Shown: positions 7,968 to 16,952 of the stretch, one piece after another | Numbering within the stretch: position 1 is the first letter of the stretch | Layout of the letters: each line of letters opens with the position of its first letter | From: Amycolatopsis sp. cg9 | GTDB taxonomy: Bacteria > Actinomycetota > Actinomycetes > Mycobacteriales > Pseudonocardiaceae | Assembly: GCF_041346945.1 (NCBI RefSeq) | Contig: NZ_CP166850.1 | Location: 9,532,501 to 9,596,500, forward strand | Direction: 5' to 3' | DNA length: 64,000 nucleotides | Program-made: the position numbers and the translations under genes | The notes under the pieces: model-generated | Database searches by the model: none | What the model was told of the DNA's origin: nothing | What the model saw: only the letters and a program-made list of their open reading frames with translations

Positions 7968-10319
7968 CTACAACCGCACCACGGCCGTCGCGCCGAACGT
8001 GCCCTTGAGCGGCACCGTCACGGCCTTCCCGTGCACGGTCACCGTGACGCTGTCCTGTGTCTGCGTCGGGTCCGACACCGCCAGCTGCCCGCGCCCCACC
8101 GCCACCGACGCCGGCCCGGACACGCGGACGCCGTCGACCGCACCGGCCGCGAAGAAGTTCGCCAGCAGCGTGTCCCCCGTCCGGACGGCCTGGACCGTCG
8201 CGGTGTTGGCCCGCACGCGCCACGCCCAGGACGCCGCCGGCGTGCCGATCGGCGACGCGCCCGGCAGCACCGCGTACGCGTACGTCGCGTCCGCCGGCTT
8301 TACGCCGTGCTCGAGGACCAGCTTCTGGTACCGGCGCGTGTTCGGCGTCGTGGTGCCCTTGGTGTTGGCGCCGGTGTCGATGTCGCGCCACGCGCCGGTC
8401 CGGTCCTCGCGCAGGGCCGTCACCGAAGCGCCGTCCAGGACCACGTACCCGCCGACGTCTTCCAGGTGCAGCCAGCGCGGACGGCGCAACGCCGACGCCT
8501 TGCCGAGGTCGGCCGGAACCCGCCGGCCGTCCGCCAGCAGCACTCCGCGCCCGCCCTCGCCGAGGTTGCGGTTCTCGATCGTCGTGCGCACCGCGTGCTC
8601 GGACGTGCCGGTGATCCCGGCGCCGAGGCACAGGATCCCCGCCGGGGTGAAGAACCACGACTTCTTCGCCACCAGCGAGCCGTCCCAGGACTTGAAGTCG
8701 AACGCGTAGGCGCCCGTGCGCGCGTCCCAGCGGACGCCGCCGGTGTGCTGGTTCGGCCCGACCGGCACGCCGCCGAACGCCGGGTCCACCGGGCCGTCGT
8801 GCTCCGTCGTGCCCGGCAGCAGCAGCGGATCGACCGTCGGCCAGTAGGCGTCGGTGTAGTGGCCCTTGGCGTTCGGGAGGAACGTGTAGAGCACGCCGTC
8901 GCCGACGTGGTAGCCCTTGAGGTTCTGGCCGTTGATGGCTTCGTAGCGGGAAATCCGGGTCGAGCTGACGCCGAGGGACGCCGACCAGTCGTCGGTGACG
9001 TGGACCAGGCGGTCCTGCTGGCCAAAGATCCGGTGCGTGGCGGTGACCCGCGCCGGGCGCGCGCCCGAGGCCAGCATGTCCTGCGCGAACTCGATGCCCG
9101 GCGTCGCCACCAGGTCCGGGCCGGGCGCGAACCGCTCGGGGTCCGGGATCTTCAGGAACGGGGCGTACGCGCCTTCCTTGATCCACTTCGCGGCCAGTGC
9201 GTTGAGGTCGGTCTTCGTCTTCCCGGCCGCCGTCCGCGCCAGCACGAGGGTCGCGACGGTGAGCTGGTGGCCGATGTCGTGGCCGGTCTCCCCCTGCCGC
9301 GACAGCATCCGCCCGCGCACCGGCTCCATCAGCGCGCCCGCGTAGACGAACGGCGCGAAGCTGTCCGCGACCAGCGCGTAGACCTTGTCCTTCAGCGGCT
9401 GCGGGAGCGCGTACTCGGTGCCCTGCGTGACGTGGATGGCGCCGGCGAGCGCGGTCAGCAGCACGATGCCGTAGTGCCCGGGGTACGGGATGGTGTCGTG
9501 CTGGATGAACGAGCCGTCGACGTGGAAGCCGTCGCCGGCCGCGCGGTCCAGCTTCGCCACGACGCTCGCCGCGCCCCCGCCGGCGACGTCGGTGAGCGCG
9601 TCGATGCCCGTCTTGATCCAGGCCGGGTCGCCGAGCATCGCGCCGGACACGATCGAGATGAGCGCCTTGTCCGCGCGGTTGGCCCCGGTTTCGATGACGG
9701 ACGCGTTGTTGGCGCGCCGGTTCGGGTCGCCGACGAACCGCTTCACCGGCGCCAGGTAGCGGGCGAGCTGGTCCGCGGTCAGCTCGCCGGCGACCACCGA
9801 AAGCGTGTGCAGCAGGTAGTACGGGATGCCGATCTCGTAGGTGTACCAGTTGCCGATCTCGCCGACGTTTTCGTTGTACTGGCTGGCGTAGATCAGCTCC
9901 AGCGCCGCCTTGATCCGGTCGAGCACCGCCGGGTCGCCGGCCAGCGCACCGCCCGGGGTGCCCCAGTCGACGGCGATCGCGCGCAGCCGGGCGTACATCG
10001 ACGTCGTGTAGTCGCTGCCCGGGCCGAGCGGCAGGTCCGTCCACAGTGGAGCGCCGCCGCCGGCCACGGACAGGCTCGCGTGGTACGCCTTCGCGACGCG
10101 GCCCAGGTTCGCCAGCGCTTCGGTGCGTTCCGGCGACGGCCGGTTGATGCCGGTCTGCAGCTGCCGGTATGCGGCGACGATCGGCGCGGTCGCCGCGGGC
10201 ACACCACCCGCGGCGGCGGCCGCCACCGGAGCGGCGAAGGCGGGACGGGTCAGGAAAACGGTCGAAGCGGCGGCGGCCAGCGCGCCGCCGCGCAGCGCGT
10301 TTCTCCGGTTCACGGGCAT
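7968..10319 (-). CDS. Secreted polysaccharide lyase family 8 (hyaluronate/chondroitin/xanthan lyase type)
   Basis: 783 residues. The N-terminus has a twin-arginine-like signal (VNRRNALRGGALAAAAST) ending near AFA-AP. The alpha/alpha toroid carries an aromatic patch GNWYTYEIGIP near residue 157. The PL8 catalytic triad fits Asn214 (GANRADKAL), His274 (GSFIQHDTIPYPGHYG) and Tyr283, with the expected 9-residue His-Tyr spacing, plus GRMLSRQ. The C-terminal half is the usual beta-sandwich. PL8 enzymes split uronic-acid polysaccharides by beta-elimination, giving unsaturated uronides. A GGGAGG ribosome binding site precedes the ATG. It lies downstream of the uronate genes on the same strand, which fits a supply role, but no unsaturated glucuronyl hydrolase (GH88/GH105) is seen. 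Exact substrate unknown. Confidence 0.88.
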   Translation of the reverse strand: MPVNRRNALRGGALAAAASTVFLTRPAFAAPVAAAAAGGVPAATAPIVAAYRQLQTGINRPSPERTEALANLGRVAKAYHASLSVAGGGAPLWTDLPLGPGSDYTTSMYARLRAIAVDWGTPGGALAGDPAVLDRIKAALELIYASQYNENVGEIGNWYTYEIGIPYYLLHTLSVVAGELTADQLARYLAPVKRFVGDPNRRANNASVIETGANRADKALISIVSGAMLGDPAWIKTGIDALTDVAGGGAASVVAKLDRAAGDGFHVDGSFIQHDTIPYPGHYGIVLLTALAGAIHVTQGTEYALPQPLKDKVYALVADSFAPFVYAGALMEPVRGRMLSRQGETGHDIGHQLTVATLVLARTAAGKTKTDLNALAAKWIKEGAYAPFLKIPDPERFAPGPDLVATPGIEFAQDMLASGARPARVTATHRIFGQQDRLVHVTDDWSASLGVSSTRISRYEAINGQNLKGYHVGDGVLYTFLPNAKGHYTDAYWPTVDPLLLPGTTEHDGPVDPAFGGVPVGPNQHTGGVRWDARTGAYAFDFKSWDGSLVAKKSWFFTPAGILCLGAGITGTSEHAVRTTIENRNLGEGGRGVLLADGRRVPADLGKASALRRPRWLHLEDVGGYVVLDGASVTALREDRTGAWRDIDTGANTKGTTTPNTRRYQKLVLEHGVKPADATYAYAVLPGASPIGTPAASWAWRVRANTATVQAVRTGDTLLANFFAAGAVDGVRVSGPASVAVGRGQLAVSDPTQTQDSVTVTVHGKAVTVPLKGTFGATAVVRL

Positions 10320-10395
10320 GACAATGCCTCCCAGGAAGACATCCTCGGCTTACGGGGAAAGGAATTCAGTTGTGCGGCGGCGTGGTGGAGCATCA

Positions 10396-10423
10396 CCCCG
10401 CACTTTCACGTGAAAGTGCGGGG
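10396..10423. repeat. Dispersed palindrome family 1, copy A
   Basis: A perfect 28-bp palindrome: the 20-bp core GCACTTTCACGTGAAAGTGC flanked by CCCC and GGGG. It lies in the gap between the aldehyde dehydrogenase stop and the PL8 start. The same core recurs at 10433-10452 and twice in scpB. It could act as a terminator or binding site; its recurrence points to a mobile palindromic element. Confidence 0.9.
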
Positions 10424-10432
10424 CCCAGGTCG

Positions 10433-10452
10433 GCACTTTCACGTGAAAGTGC
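10433..10452. repeat. Dispersed palindrome family 1, copy B
   Basis: Second exact copy of the 20-bp core GCACTTTCACGTGAAAGTGC, nine bases after copy A, ending 3 bp from the aldehyde dehydrogenase stop codon. Confidence 0.9.
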
Positions 10453-10455
10453 GGG

Positions 10456-11910
10456 TCAGCGGGAGCCGTCGGTGCGGCGGGGCAGCTGCCAGGGGTTGGC
10501 CTCCTGCAGGGGTTCGGGGAGCAGCGCGTCCGGGAAGCCCTGCCAGGCGATCGGGCGCAGGAACCGCTCGATCGCCGCCGTGCCGACGGACGTCGTCGTC
10601 GGGGCGGTCGTGGCCGGGTAGGGGCCGCCGTGCTGCTGGGCCCAGCTCACCGTGACGCCGGTGGGCCAGTCGTTCCACAGCAGCCGGCCAGCGATGCGGG
10701 CCAGCGGGGGCAGCACCGGCCGGAGCCAGTCCGCGTCGGACTCCTCGCCGTGGATCGTGGCGGTGAGCCCCGGTTCGACGACGTCGAGCAGGCTCAGCAG
10801 CTCGGCCTGGTCGGCGTAGGTGACGATCAGCGACGCCGGGCCGAAGCACTCTTCGTGCACGGCGGGGCCACCCTCGAGGAACTGCTTGCCGGTCGTGGCC
10901 AGCAGCGTCGGCGTGAACGACGGCGACTCCGAAGCCGACGAAGACACGACGTCGACGCCCGGCACCTCGCGCAGCGCGGCGAGTTTCGCCTCGTACCCGG
11001 CGGCGATGCGGTCGTTGAGCATCGGCTGGGCCGCGGCACCGTCCAGCGCGGCCTGCAAAGTCGACGTCAGGCCGTGGTCCTCGGGCAGGAACAGCAGCCC
11101 GGGCTTGGTGCAGAACTGCCCGGCGCCGAGCGTGAACGACCCGGCGTAGCCCTTCGCGACGGCCTCCCCGCGCGCGGCGATGGCGGCCTCGGTGACGACG
11201 ACCGGGTTGACGCTGCCGAGCTCGCCGTAGAACGGGATCGGCCGGGGCCGCGCGTTCGCGATGTCGAACAGCGCCCGCCCGCCCGGGATCGACCCGGTGA
11301 ACGACGCCGCGGAGATGCGCGGGTCCTTCAGCGCCGTGACGCCTTCCTCCTGGCCGAAGATGACGTCGAAGATGCCGTCGGGTGCGCCGGCGCCGGTCAG
11401 GGCTTCGCGCACGATCCGGCCGGTCAGCGCGGACAGCTCCGGGTGCCCGGGGTGCGCCTTGAGGACCACCGGGCAGCCCGCGGCGAGCGCGGACGCCGTG
11501 TCGCCGCCGGCGACGCTGAACGCGAACGGGAAGTTGCTCGCGGCGAACACCAGCACCGGGCCGATGGCGGTCTTCACCCGGCGGATGTCCGGGCGCGGGC
11601 CCATCGGCCAGTCCGGGTCGGCGTGGTCGACGGTCGCGCCGAGGTACTCGCCGTCGGCCAGGGTCTCGCCGAAGAGGCGCAGCTGGAACGTCGTGCGCTT
11701 CAGCTCGCCCGCCAGCCGCGGGGTGGCCGGCAGGTGCGTCTCGGTGTGGGCGAGCGGGACGAGCTCGTCCGCGGCGGCGTCGAGCGCGTCGGCGGCCGCG
11801 ACCAGCCAGCGGGACCGCTCGGCCGGCGTGGCCTCGGCGGCGGGGCGGGCGGCCGCGGCGGCCCCCGCCAGGATCTTCTCGAGCGTGGCGGCGTCGGTGG
11901 CCTGGCTCAT
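10456..11910 (-). CDS. 2-oxoglutarate semialdehyde dehydrogenase (NADP-dependent aldehyde dehydrogenase)
   Basis: 484 residues of the aldehyde dehydrogenase superfamily. Visible motifs are ASNFPFAFS (the Asn-Phe-Pro substrate/cofactor region), SFTGSIPGG, the general-base Glu in FYGELGSVNP and the nucleophile Cys in GAGQFCTKPG. This pattern (SNFPFAFSVAGGDTASALAAGCPVV) is typical of the alpha-ketoglutaric semialdehyde dehydrogenases of sugar-acid catabolism. It would oxidise 2,5-dioxopentanoate, the product of the dehydratase encoded at 14413-15348, to 2-oxoglutarate with NADP. It is on the same strand as, and downstream of, the dehydratase genes. A family-2 palindrome lies just upstream of its start and family-1 palindromes just after its stop. 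Confidence 0.9.
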   Translation of the reverse strand: MSQATDAATLEKILAGAAAAARPAAEATPAERSRWLVAAADALDAAADELVPLAHTETHLPATPRLAGELKRTTFQLRLFGETLADGEYLGATVDHADPDWPMGPRPDIRRVKTAIGPVLVFAASNFPFAFSVAGGDTASALAAGCPVVLKAHPGHPELSALTGRIVREALTGAGAPDGIFDVIFGQEEGVTALKDPRISAASFTGSIPGGRALFDIANARPRPIPFYGELGSVNPVVVTEAAIAARGEAVAKGYAGSFTLGAGQFCTKPGLLFLPEDHGLTSTLQAALDGAAAQPMLNDRIAAGYEAKLAALREVPGVDVVSSSASESPSFTPTLLATTGKQFLEGGPAVHEECFGPASLIVTYADQAELLSLLDVVEPGLTATIHGEESDADWLRPVLPPLARIAGRLLWNDWPTGVTVSWAQQHGGPYPATTAPTTTSVGTAAIERFLRPIAWQGFPDALLPEPLQEANPWQLPRRTDGSR

Positions 11911-11944
11911 CGGGGTGCAGCTCCTAGCTCTTGTCGGCGTGCGC

Positions 11945-11989
11945 TGAAGGGGACTTTCCTGGCATCTGATGCGAGGAAGGTCCCCTTCA
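11945..11989. repeat. Dispersed palindrome family 2, full hairpin
   Basis: An imperfect 45-bp inverted repeat with 22-base arms starting TGAAGGGGAC and ending GTCCCCTTCA; two mismatches in the arms. It lies between the 376-residue protein stop and the aldehyde dehydrogenase start and probably folds in the transcript. Confidence 0.85.
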
Positions 11990-11991
11990 GC

Positions 11992-12019
11992 TCATCAGAT
12001 GCGACCAACGTCCCCTTCA
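11992..12019. repeat. Dispersed palindrome family 2, half copy
   Basis: A second, unpaired copy of the right arm (CATCAGATGCGAC then GTCCCCTTCA) immediately beside the full hairpin. It looks like a decayed or partial second unit. Confidence 0.7.
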
Positions 12020-12021
12020 CC

Positions 12022-13152
12022 TCAGTGCGTTTCGTGGGCGGCGGCGGTGGCCGAGCCCAGGTCGCCCCAGCGACCCGGGCCGGCCAGTCCGAGGTGGTAC
12101 AGGTGCAGCTCCGCGGCGCCCGCCTTGGCCAGCTCGCCGGCGTACGCGGCGATGTCCGGGACCGGCGCGGCGGCGACCGCGGTGATGTAGCTGCCGATCG
12201 CGACCCGCTCGGGCAACGCCTCGCGAGCCGCGGCGACGGCTTCGGCACCCGTGGCGGGCGCCCAGCCGAACAATACGACCGCGTCGACGTCGTCCGCAGC
12301 GGACGGCGTCAGGCCCGGCAGCGCGCCGGTGACCCACGGGTCGAGCGCGCCGTGCAGCACGATCCGGACGCCCGCGGGCAGCTGCGCGAGCACCGCGGCC
12401 CGCAGCTCGTCGGTCGCCTGCTGCCGGACGCGCAGCAGCATCGAGGTCAACGAGGGCGGCAAGCCATCGGCCGTCACCCCGAGGTCGCCGGTCGCGACCA
12501 GCCGCCGGACCTCCTCGACGAGCTGAGCCCGGACGGTGTCCGCGTCGACGTCCCACGACGACGCACAGGCGTCGCAGCAGCAGATCGACAGCAGCCGGGC
12601 CACCGCGGGCGCCCAGACTCCGTCGGTCTTCTCGTGCTGGTGCTGGTGCACCGCACCGAGCGGGCCGCAGGCCTCGAGGATCACCGACGACAGCTCCAGC
12701 CCGGCGACGGCCTCCGCGGTCAGCTTCGCCGCGTACTCGCGCACCGCGGGCTGCGCCGGGCACAGCGCCCACGGGTAGGGCTCACCGAAGCAGTTGCGCA
12801 CCACGACGTCCGGGTGCTCGTAGCCGAGCCGGGAGTTGTGGGTCAGCACGATCCACGCGGCGGCCGGGATCCCGGCCTCGTTCAGCAGCCGGACGGCGTC
12901 GCCCCCGGAGTCCTCCGACATAACCCAGTCCGGAGTGGACGGACGCAGCACGCCCCACCCGTCCGAAACCGGGCGGTAGAAAGCCGCGTGCCGGGCGACA
13001 ACCGAAGTCCGCGATGCCGACCACGGCGTCGCCGCGCGGGCGCTGTGGTACGACAGCGCCACGGCCACCTCGTCGACCCCCAGGTCCCGGACGCGCGAAG
13101 CGAACCCGGGTTCCAGGACGTCCCAGGGGTAGGCGTATCCCGTCACCTTCAC
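12022..13152 (-). CDS. Unknown protein of the uronate operon, possible TIM barrel
   Basis: 376 residues. I cannot assign a family. Alternating hydrophobic strands and Ala-rich helices, the N-terminal YAYPWDVLEP, the central VILEACGPLGAVHQHQHEKT and the late RIVLHGALDPW and VVLFGWAP strands look like a TIM-barrel enzyme. A Cys cluster ICCCDACASSW near residue 190 may bind metal. It has no signal peptide. The gene starts 4 bp after the glucarate dehydratase stop on the same strand, so it is co-transcribed with sugar-acid genes and may act on a sugar acid, lactone or uronide. Glycoside-hydrolase-like or lactonase roles are possible but unproven. Confidence 0.75.
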   Translation of the reverse strand: MKVTGYAYPWDVLEPGFASRVRDLGVDEVAVALSYHSARAATPWSASRTSVVARHAAFYRPVSDGWGVLRPSTPDWVMSEDSGGDAVRLLNEAGIPAAAWIVLTHNSRLGYEHPDVVVRNCFGEPYPWALCPAQPAVREYAAKLTAEAVAGLELSSVILEACGPLGAVHQHQHEKTDGVWAPAVARLLSICCCDACASSWDVDADTVRAQLVEEVRRLVATGDLGVTADGLPPSLTSMLLRVRQQATDELRAAVLAQLPAGVRIVLHGALDPWVTGALPGLTPSAADDVDAVVLFGWAPATGAEAVAAAREALPERVAIGSYITAVAAAPVPDIAAYAGELAKAGAAELHLYHLGLAGPGRWGDLGSATAAAHETH

Positions 13153-13156
13153 CGGG

Positions 13157-14413
13157 TCACCACCTCGCCGTGTTGGGCTCGAACCCGGAAACGTACTTCC
13201 GCATGTAGGTCACGTCGTCCCGTTTGGTCAGTCCACATCGGACGTAGTTCTCGTGCAACCGGGCCAGCGCGTCCTCGTCCAGCCGCACACCGAGTCCCGG
13301 GGTCGTCGGCACCGCCACGGCACCCTCGCGGAACTCCAGCACGCCCGGCTCGATGACGTCCTCGACCTTCCACGGCCAGTGCGTGTCGCACGCGTAGGTC
13401 AGGTGCGGCGTCGCCGCGGCGACCTGCACCATCGCGGCCAGGCTGATCCCGAGGTGGCTGTTGGAGTGCATCGACAGGCCGACGCCGAAGCTCTCGCACG
13501 TCGTCGACAGCGACTGCGTCGCCCGCAGGCCGCCCCAGAAGTGGTGGTCCGACAGCAGGACGCCGATCGCGCGCGCCCGGAACCCCGGCTCGATGTCGCC
13601 GAAGTCGACCACGCACATGTTGGTGGCCAACGGCATCGTCGCTTCGGCGGCCACCTGGGCCATCCCCTCGATCCCCGGCGTCGGGTCCTCGAGGTACTCC
13701 AGGACGCCGTCGAGCTCACCAGCCACCCGGATGCCGGTCCGAGGAGTCCACGCGCCGTTCGGGTCGATCCGCAGCGGGTGCCCGGGGAACGCCTCGGCCA
13801 GCGCGCGGATCCCGTCGACCTCCTGCGCGGGCTCGTAGACCCCGCCCTTGAGCTTGATCGAGCGGAAGCCGTACTCGTCGATCATCCGCTTCGCCGACCC
13901 CACCAGGGTTTCCGGCGTGGTGATCTCGCCCCAGGAGTCCTCGCGGCCGTCGACGTGCTTGCCGTACTTGTAGAACAGGTACGCCGAGAACTCGACGGCG
14001 TCACGCGCCTTGCCGCCGAGCAGGTCGGTGATCGGCCGGCCGAGGTACTGCCCCTGCGCGTCCAGGCACGCGACCTCGAACAGTGAGTAGACGCTCGCCA
14101 CGGTCTTGCGGATGGAGAACCCGCCGATCAGCCCGTGCGCGTCGGTCAAGACCGTGTCCGACAACGCCTGCGCGACCAGCCGCTGCAGGCCGGGCAGGTC
14201 GAAGACGTCGTGGCCGCGCAGCCGCGGCAGCACCTTGCGCACCTCGCCGAGGAACGCGGAGTCGCCGTAGGACTCGCCGAGCCCGACGATCCCGTCTTCG
14301 CACTTCACCTGCACGACGCTGCGCAGCGCGAACGGCTCGTGCACGCCCATGACGTTGAGCAGCGGCGGGTCCGCGAACGCGACCGGCGTCAGCACCACAT
14401 CGAGGATCTTCAT
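13157..14413 (-). CDS. gudD: Glucarate dehydratase, enolase superfamily
   Basis: 418 residues. The family signature is clear: the catalytic Lys pair in SIKLKGGVYEP, the metal-binding DPNGAW, the ED of LEYLEDPT, and the His general base in SMHSNSHLGIS. These features match the glucarate dehydratase branch of the enolase superfamily. It removes water from D-glucarate (or a galactarate/idarate epimer) to give 5-keto-4-deoxyglucarate. The start ATG overlaps the stop of the preceding dehydratase gene (ATGA at 14413), so the two successive enzymes are translationally coupled. Whether glucarate or galactarate is preferred cannot be read from the sequence. Confidence 0.92.
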   Translation of the reverse strand: MKILDVVLTPVAFADPPLLNVMGVHEPFALRSVVQVKCEDGIVGLGESYGDSAFLGEVRKVLPRLRGHDVFDLPGLQRLVAQALSDTVLTDAHGLIGGFSIRKTVASVYSLFEVACLDAQGQYLGRPITDLLGGKARDAVEFSAYLFYKYGKHVDGREDSWGEITTPETLVGSAKRMIDEYGFRSIKLKGGVYEPAQEVDGIRALAEAFPGHPLRIDPNGAWTPRTGIRVAGELDGVLEYLEDPTPGIEGMAQVAAEATMPLATNMCVVDFGDIEPGFRARAIGVLLSDHHFWGGLRATQSLSTTCESFGVGLSMHSNSHLGISLAAMVQVAAATPHLTYACDTHWPWKVEDVIEPGVLEFREGAVAVPTTPGLGVRLDEDALARLHENYVRCGLTKRDDVTYMRKYVSGFEPNTARW

Positions 14414-15348
14414 CAGCCCAGCGCCTTCAGCGTGACGAAGCCGTCCTCCACGACCTTCTCGAGCCGGTGGACCTGCTCCGGCGTCGGCTCGACCAGCGGC
14501 GGCCGGACCGGGCCGACCTTGTCGCCGCGCAGCCGGGCGGCGGCCTTCACCAGCGAGACGGCGAAGCCCGGCGTCTCGTCCCGCAGCGCCACCAGCGGCA
14601 GGTAGAACCCGGTCAGCAGCGCGTCCATCACGCGGGTTTCGCCCTCGCCGAGCGCGCGGTGGAAGCGGTGCGCGATCTCCGGCGCAAAGCAGTGCACCGC
14701 CGAGGAGTACCGGGCGACGCCGATCGAGGCGTACGCCTTGGCCGAGACCTCCGCGGTCGGCAACCCGTTGAAGAACAGGAACTTCCGCGCCCGCTCGGTG
14801 TCCAGCGCGCGGATGGTGGTGACGATCCGGGTCATCACCTCGACGTCGCCGTAGCCGTCCTTGAGCCCCACGATCGAGGGAATGTCGAGCAGCGCCGCCG
14901 CTGTCTGCGCGGTGTACACGCCGGTGCCGCGGTGGTAGACGATCACCGGCACCGACGAGTCGCCGACGGCGTACCGGACGAAGTCGACCAGGCCCGCCGG
15001 CGGCCCGGTGACGAGGTACGGCGGCAGCAGCAGGACGCCGTCCGCACCGCCGGCCTCGGCGAGGGCGACGCCCGCCCGCGCCGAGGCGGCACCCCCGCCC
15101 GCACCCACCCAGACCGGGACCCGGCCCGCGGCGACCTCACGGGTCTTCGCGAGCACCGCGGCGTGCTCGGCCGGCGACAGGGAGCTGAATTCCCCCGTGC
15201 CGCACGCGACGAACAGGGCGCCGGCGCCCGCCGCGATGTGGCTCTCCACGTTCTCCGCGAGCGCGTCGAGGTTGACCTCGAGGTCCTCGGTGAACGGGGT
15301 GAGGGGGAAGGCCAGCAGGCCGTCCAGCGCGATCTCGGTCTGTGCCAT
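14413..15348 (-). CDS. kdgD: 5-dehydro-4-deoxyglucarate dehydratase
   Basis: 311 residues of the DHDPS/N-acetylneuraminate lyase superfamily. The N-terminal LLAFPLTPFTEDLEVN and CGTGEFSSL, the Tyr in VIVYHRGTGVY and the Schiff-base Lys in IVGLKDGYGD fit the KdgD branch rather than DHDPS itself. The enzyme dehydrates and decarboxylates 5-keto-4-deoxyglucarate to 2,5-dioxopentanoate. Its substrate is made by the next gene product and its product is consumed by the aldehyde dehydrogenase at 10456-11910. It follows the transporter gene by 52 bp on the same strand. Confidence 0.92.
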   Translation of the reverse strand: MAQTEIALDGLLAFPLTPFTEDLEVNLDALAENVESHIAAGAGALFVACGTGEFSSLSPAEHAAVLAKTREVAAGRVPVWVGAGGGAASARAGVALAEAGGADGVLLLPPYLVTGPPAGLVDFVRYAVGDSSVPVIVYHRGTGVYTAQTAAALLDIPSIVGLKDGYGDVEVMTRIVTTIRALDTERARKFLFFNGLPTAEVSAKAYASIGVARYSSAVHCFAPEIAHRFHRALGEGETRVMDALLTGFYLPLVALRDETPGFAVSLVKAAARLRGDKVGPVRPPLVEPTPEQVHRLEKVVEDGFVTLKALG

Positions 15349-15400
15349 CTGTTTTCTGCTCTCCGTTTGTCGGGTGCGGCCGGGGGTGGACCGGCGCCGG

Positions 15401-16906
15401 TCAAGCGGGCACGGTCGTGCCTTCCTTGGTGCGGTCGACGTCGTCGTCGGCGTTCACGGTGTCGACGATCTCATCGGCGACCGCGCTGCGCTCGGGCGCG
15501 AGCAGGCCGAGACCGACGTACAGGGCGAGCGAGACCAGGATCGGCGTGGCGATCAGCACCGTCTGGTTCGCGGTGAAGACGTAGTAGCAGAGCGCGTAGT
15601 CGACCAGGCCGCCCGCCCAGGAGACCAGCGCCGCGCGCGGGCCGCACTTGCGGAACCACGGCAGCATGCCCAGCAGCAGCGGGATCGAGATCGGGCCCAT
15701 CAGCGCGGCGACCCAGTTGACGACGATCTGCAGCACGCCGCCGAGGTTCTGCGCCTGGGTGGCCACCAGCATGGTCAGCGCGACGAAGATCACCGTGGTG
15801 ACCCGGGCCGCCTTCAGGCCCTGGACGTCCGTCCACTGCCGGGCGCGGCGGAACATCGCCGGGATCATGTCCCGGGTGATCACCGCGGAGATCGCGTTGG
15901 CGTCGGAGGAGACCATCGCCATGGTGTGCGAGAAGATCCCGGCCAGCACCAGGCCGATCAGGCCCGGCGGCAGGAACGTCGTCGTCATGATCGCGTAGGA
16001 CTGGGTGGGGTCCTTGACACCCGGGATCAGCAGCGGCGCGGCGAACATCGGGAACATCAGCACCAGCGGCCACAGAAGGTACAACGCCGACGAAAGCCGC
16101 GCGCCGCGCCTGGCTTCCTGGGTGCTCGGCGCGGCCATGTACCGCTGCGCCAGGTTCCACATGCCTCCGTTGTACTCCAGCGTCTTCACCAGCACGTAGA
16201 CGAGCAGGAAGATGGTGGTGTACTTGGACGTCACGGGGTTCACGTGCCCCTCGGGCAGCTTGTCCCACATCGTCCACAGCGCGGAGACGCCGCCGAGCTT
16301 GCCGAGGACGACGGCGATCATCACGATCGCCGCGATGGCCTGGATGACGAACTGGCCGAAGTCGGTGAGCGCGTCGGCCCAGAGCCCGCCGATGGTGCAG
16401 TAGACGAGGGTGACCGCGCCGGTGATCAGGATGCCGAGGTTGTAGTCGAGCCCGGCGAAGACGTGCAGCAGCGTCGCGACGGCGAACCACTTGGCCGCGA
16501 TGTCGAAGATCTTCAGCAGGCTGCCGCTCCACGCGAGCGCCTGCTGCGTCGGGACGTTGTACCGCTTGGCCAGGTACTCCAGCGGCGAGGCGACGCCGAG
16601 CTTCGAGCGCAGCCGGTTCCAGCGGGCGGCGAACAGCCAGCTGCCGATGCCCACGCCGATGCCGATGCTGGCGAAGCCCCAGAAGTACACGGTGACGCCG
16701 CTGGTGTACGCGACGCCCGCGTACGCGACGAAGAGCACGGCGCTGTAGCCGGACATGTGGTGCGAGATGCCGGCCAGCCACCACGGCATCTTGCCGCCCG
16801 CCGTGAAGAAGTCCTTCACGTCGCTGACCCGTTTGTGCGACCACCAGCCGATGACGATCATCAGCGCGAAGTACGCGCAGACCATCGTCCAGTCGAGTGC
16901 GTGCAC
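15401..16906 (-). CDS. Sodium:solute symporter (SSS family), probably for uronate or sugar acid
   Basis: 501 residues with about 13 hydrophobic segments. The first helix (MVCAYFALMIVIGWW), KDFFTAGGKMPWWLAGISHHMSGYSA and the later GIFSHTMAMVSSDANAISAVITRD are the SSS-family hallmarks, including the sodium-site region. It would import the substrate by sodium symport. As the first gene of the sugar-acid operon, facing the IclR gene, it is probably the uronate/glucarate transporter, but specificity is an inference from context. A GTG start is preceded by GGAAGGGAG at good spacing. The C-terminal 30 residues are acidic and cytoplasmic. Confidence 0.85.
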   Translation of the reverse strand: MHALDWTMVCAYFALMIVIGWWSHKRVSDVKDFFTAGGKMPWWLAGISHHMSGYSAVLFVAYAGVAYTSGVTVYFWGFASIGIGVGIGSWLFAARWNRLRSKLGVASPLEYLAKRYNVPTQQALAWSGSLLKIFDIAAKWFAVATLLHVFAGLDYNLGILITGAVTLVYCTIGGLWADALTDFGQFVIQAIAAIVMIAVVLGKLGGVSALWTMWDKLPEGHVNPVTSKYTTIFLLVYVLVKTLEYNGGMWNLAQRYMAAPSTQEARRGARLSSALYLLWPLVLMFPMFAAPLLIPGVKDPTQSYAIMTTTFLPPGLIGLVLAGIFSHTMAMVSSDANAISAVITRDMIPAMFRRARQWTDVQGLKAARVTTVIFVALTMLVATQAQNLGGVLQIVVNWVAALMGPISIPLLLGMLPWFRKCGPRAALVSWAGGLVDYALCYYVFTANQTVLIATPILVSLALYVGLGLLAPERSAVADEIVDTVNADDDVDRTKEGTTVPA

Positions 16907-16952
16907 CGCAGGCTCCCTTCCGCGTCCACGTCGATGCGGTCTCGAAGGAGAT

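Noticed and set aside
10396..10452. Start of a CRISPR array (two identical palindromes)
   Set aside because: Only two units, 13 bp apart between cores, no further repeats and no cas genes.
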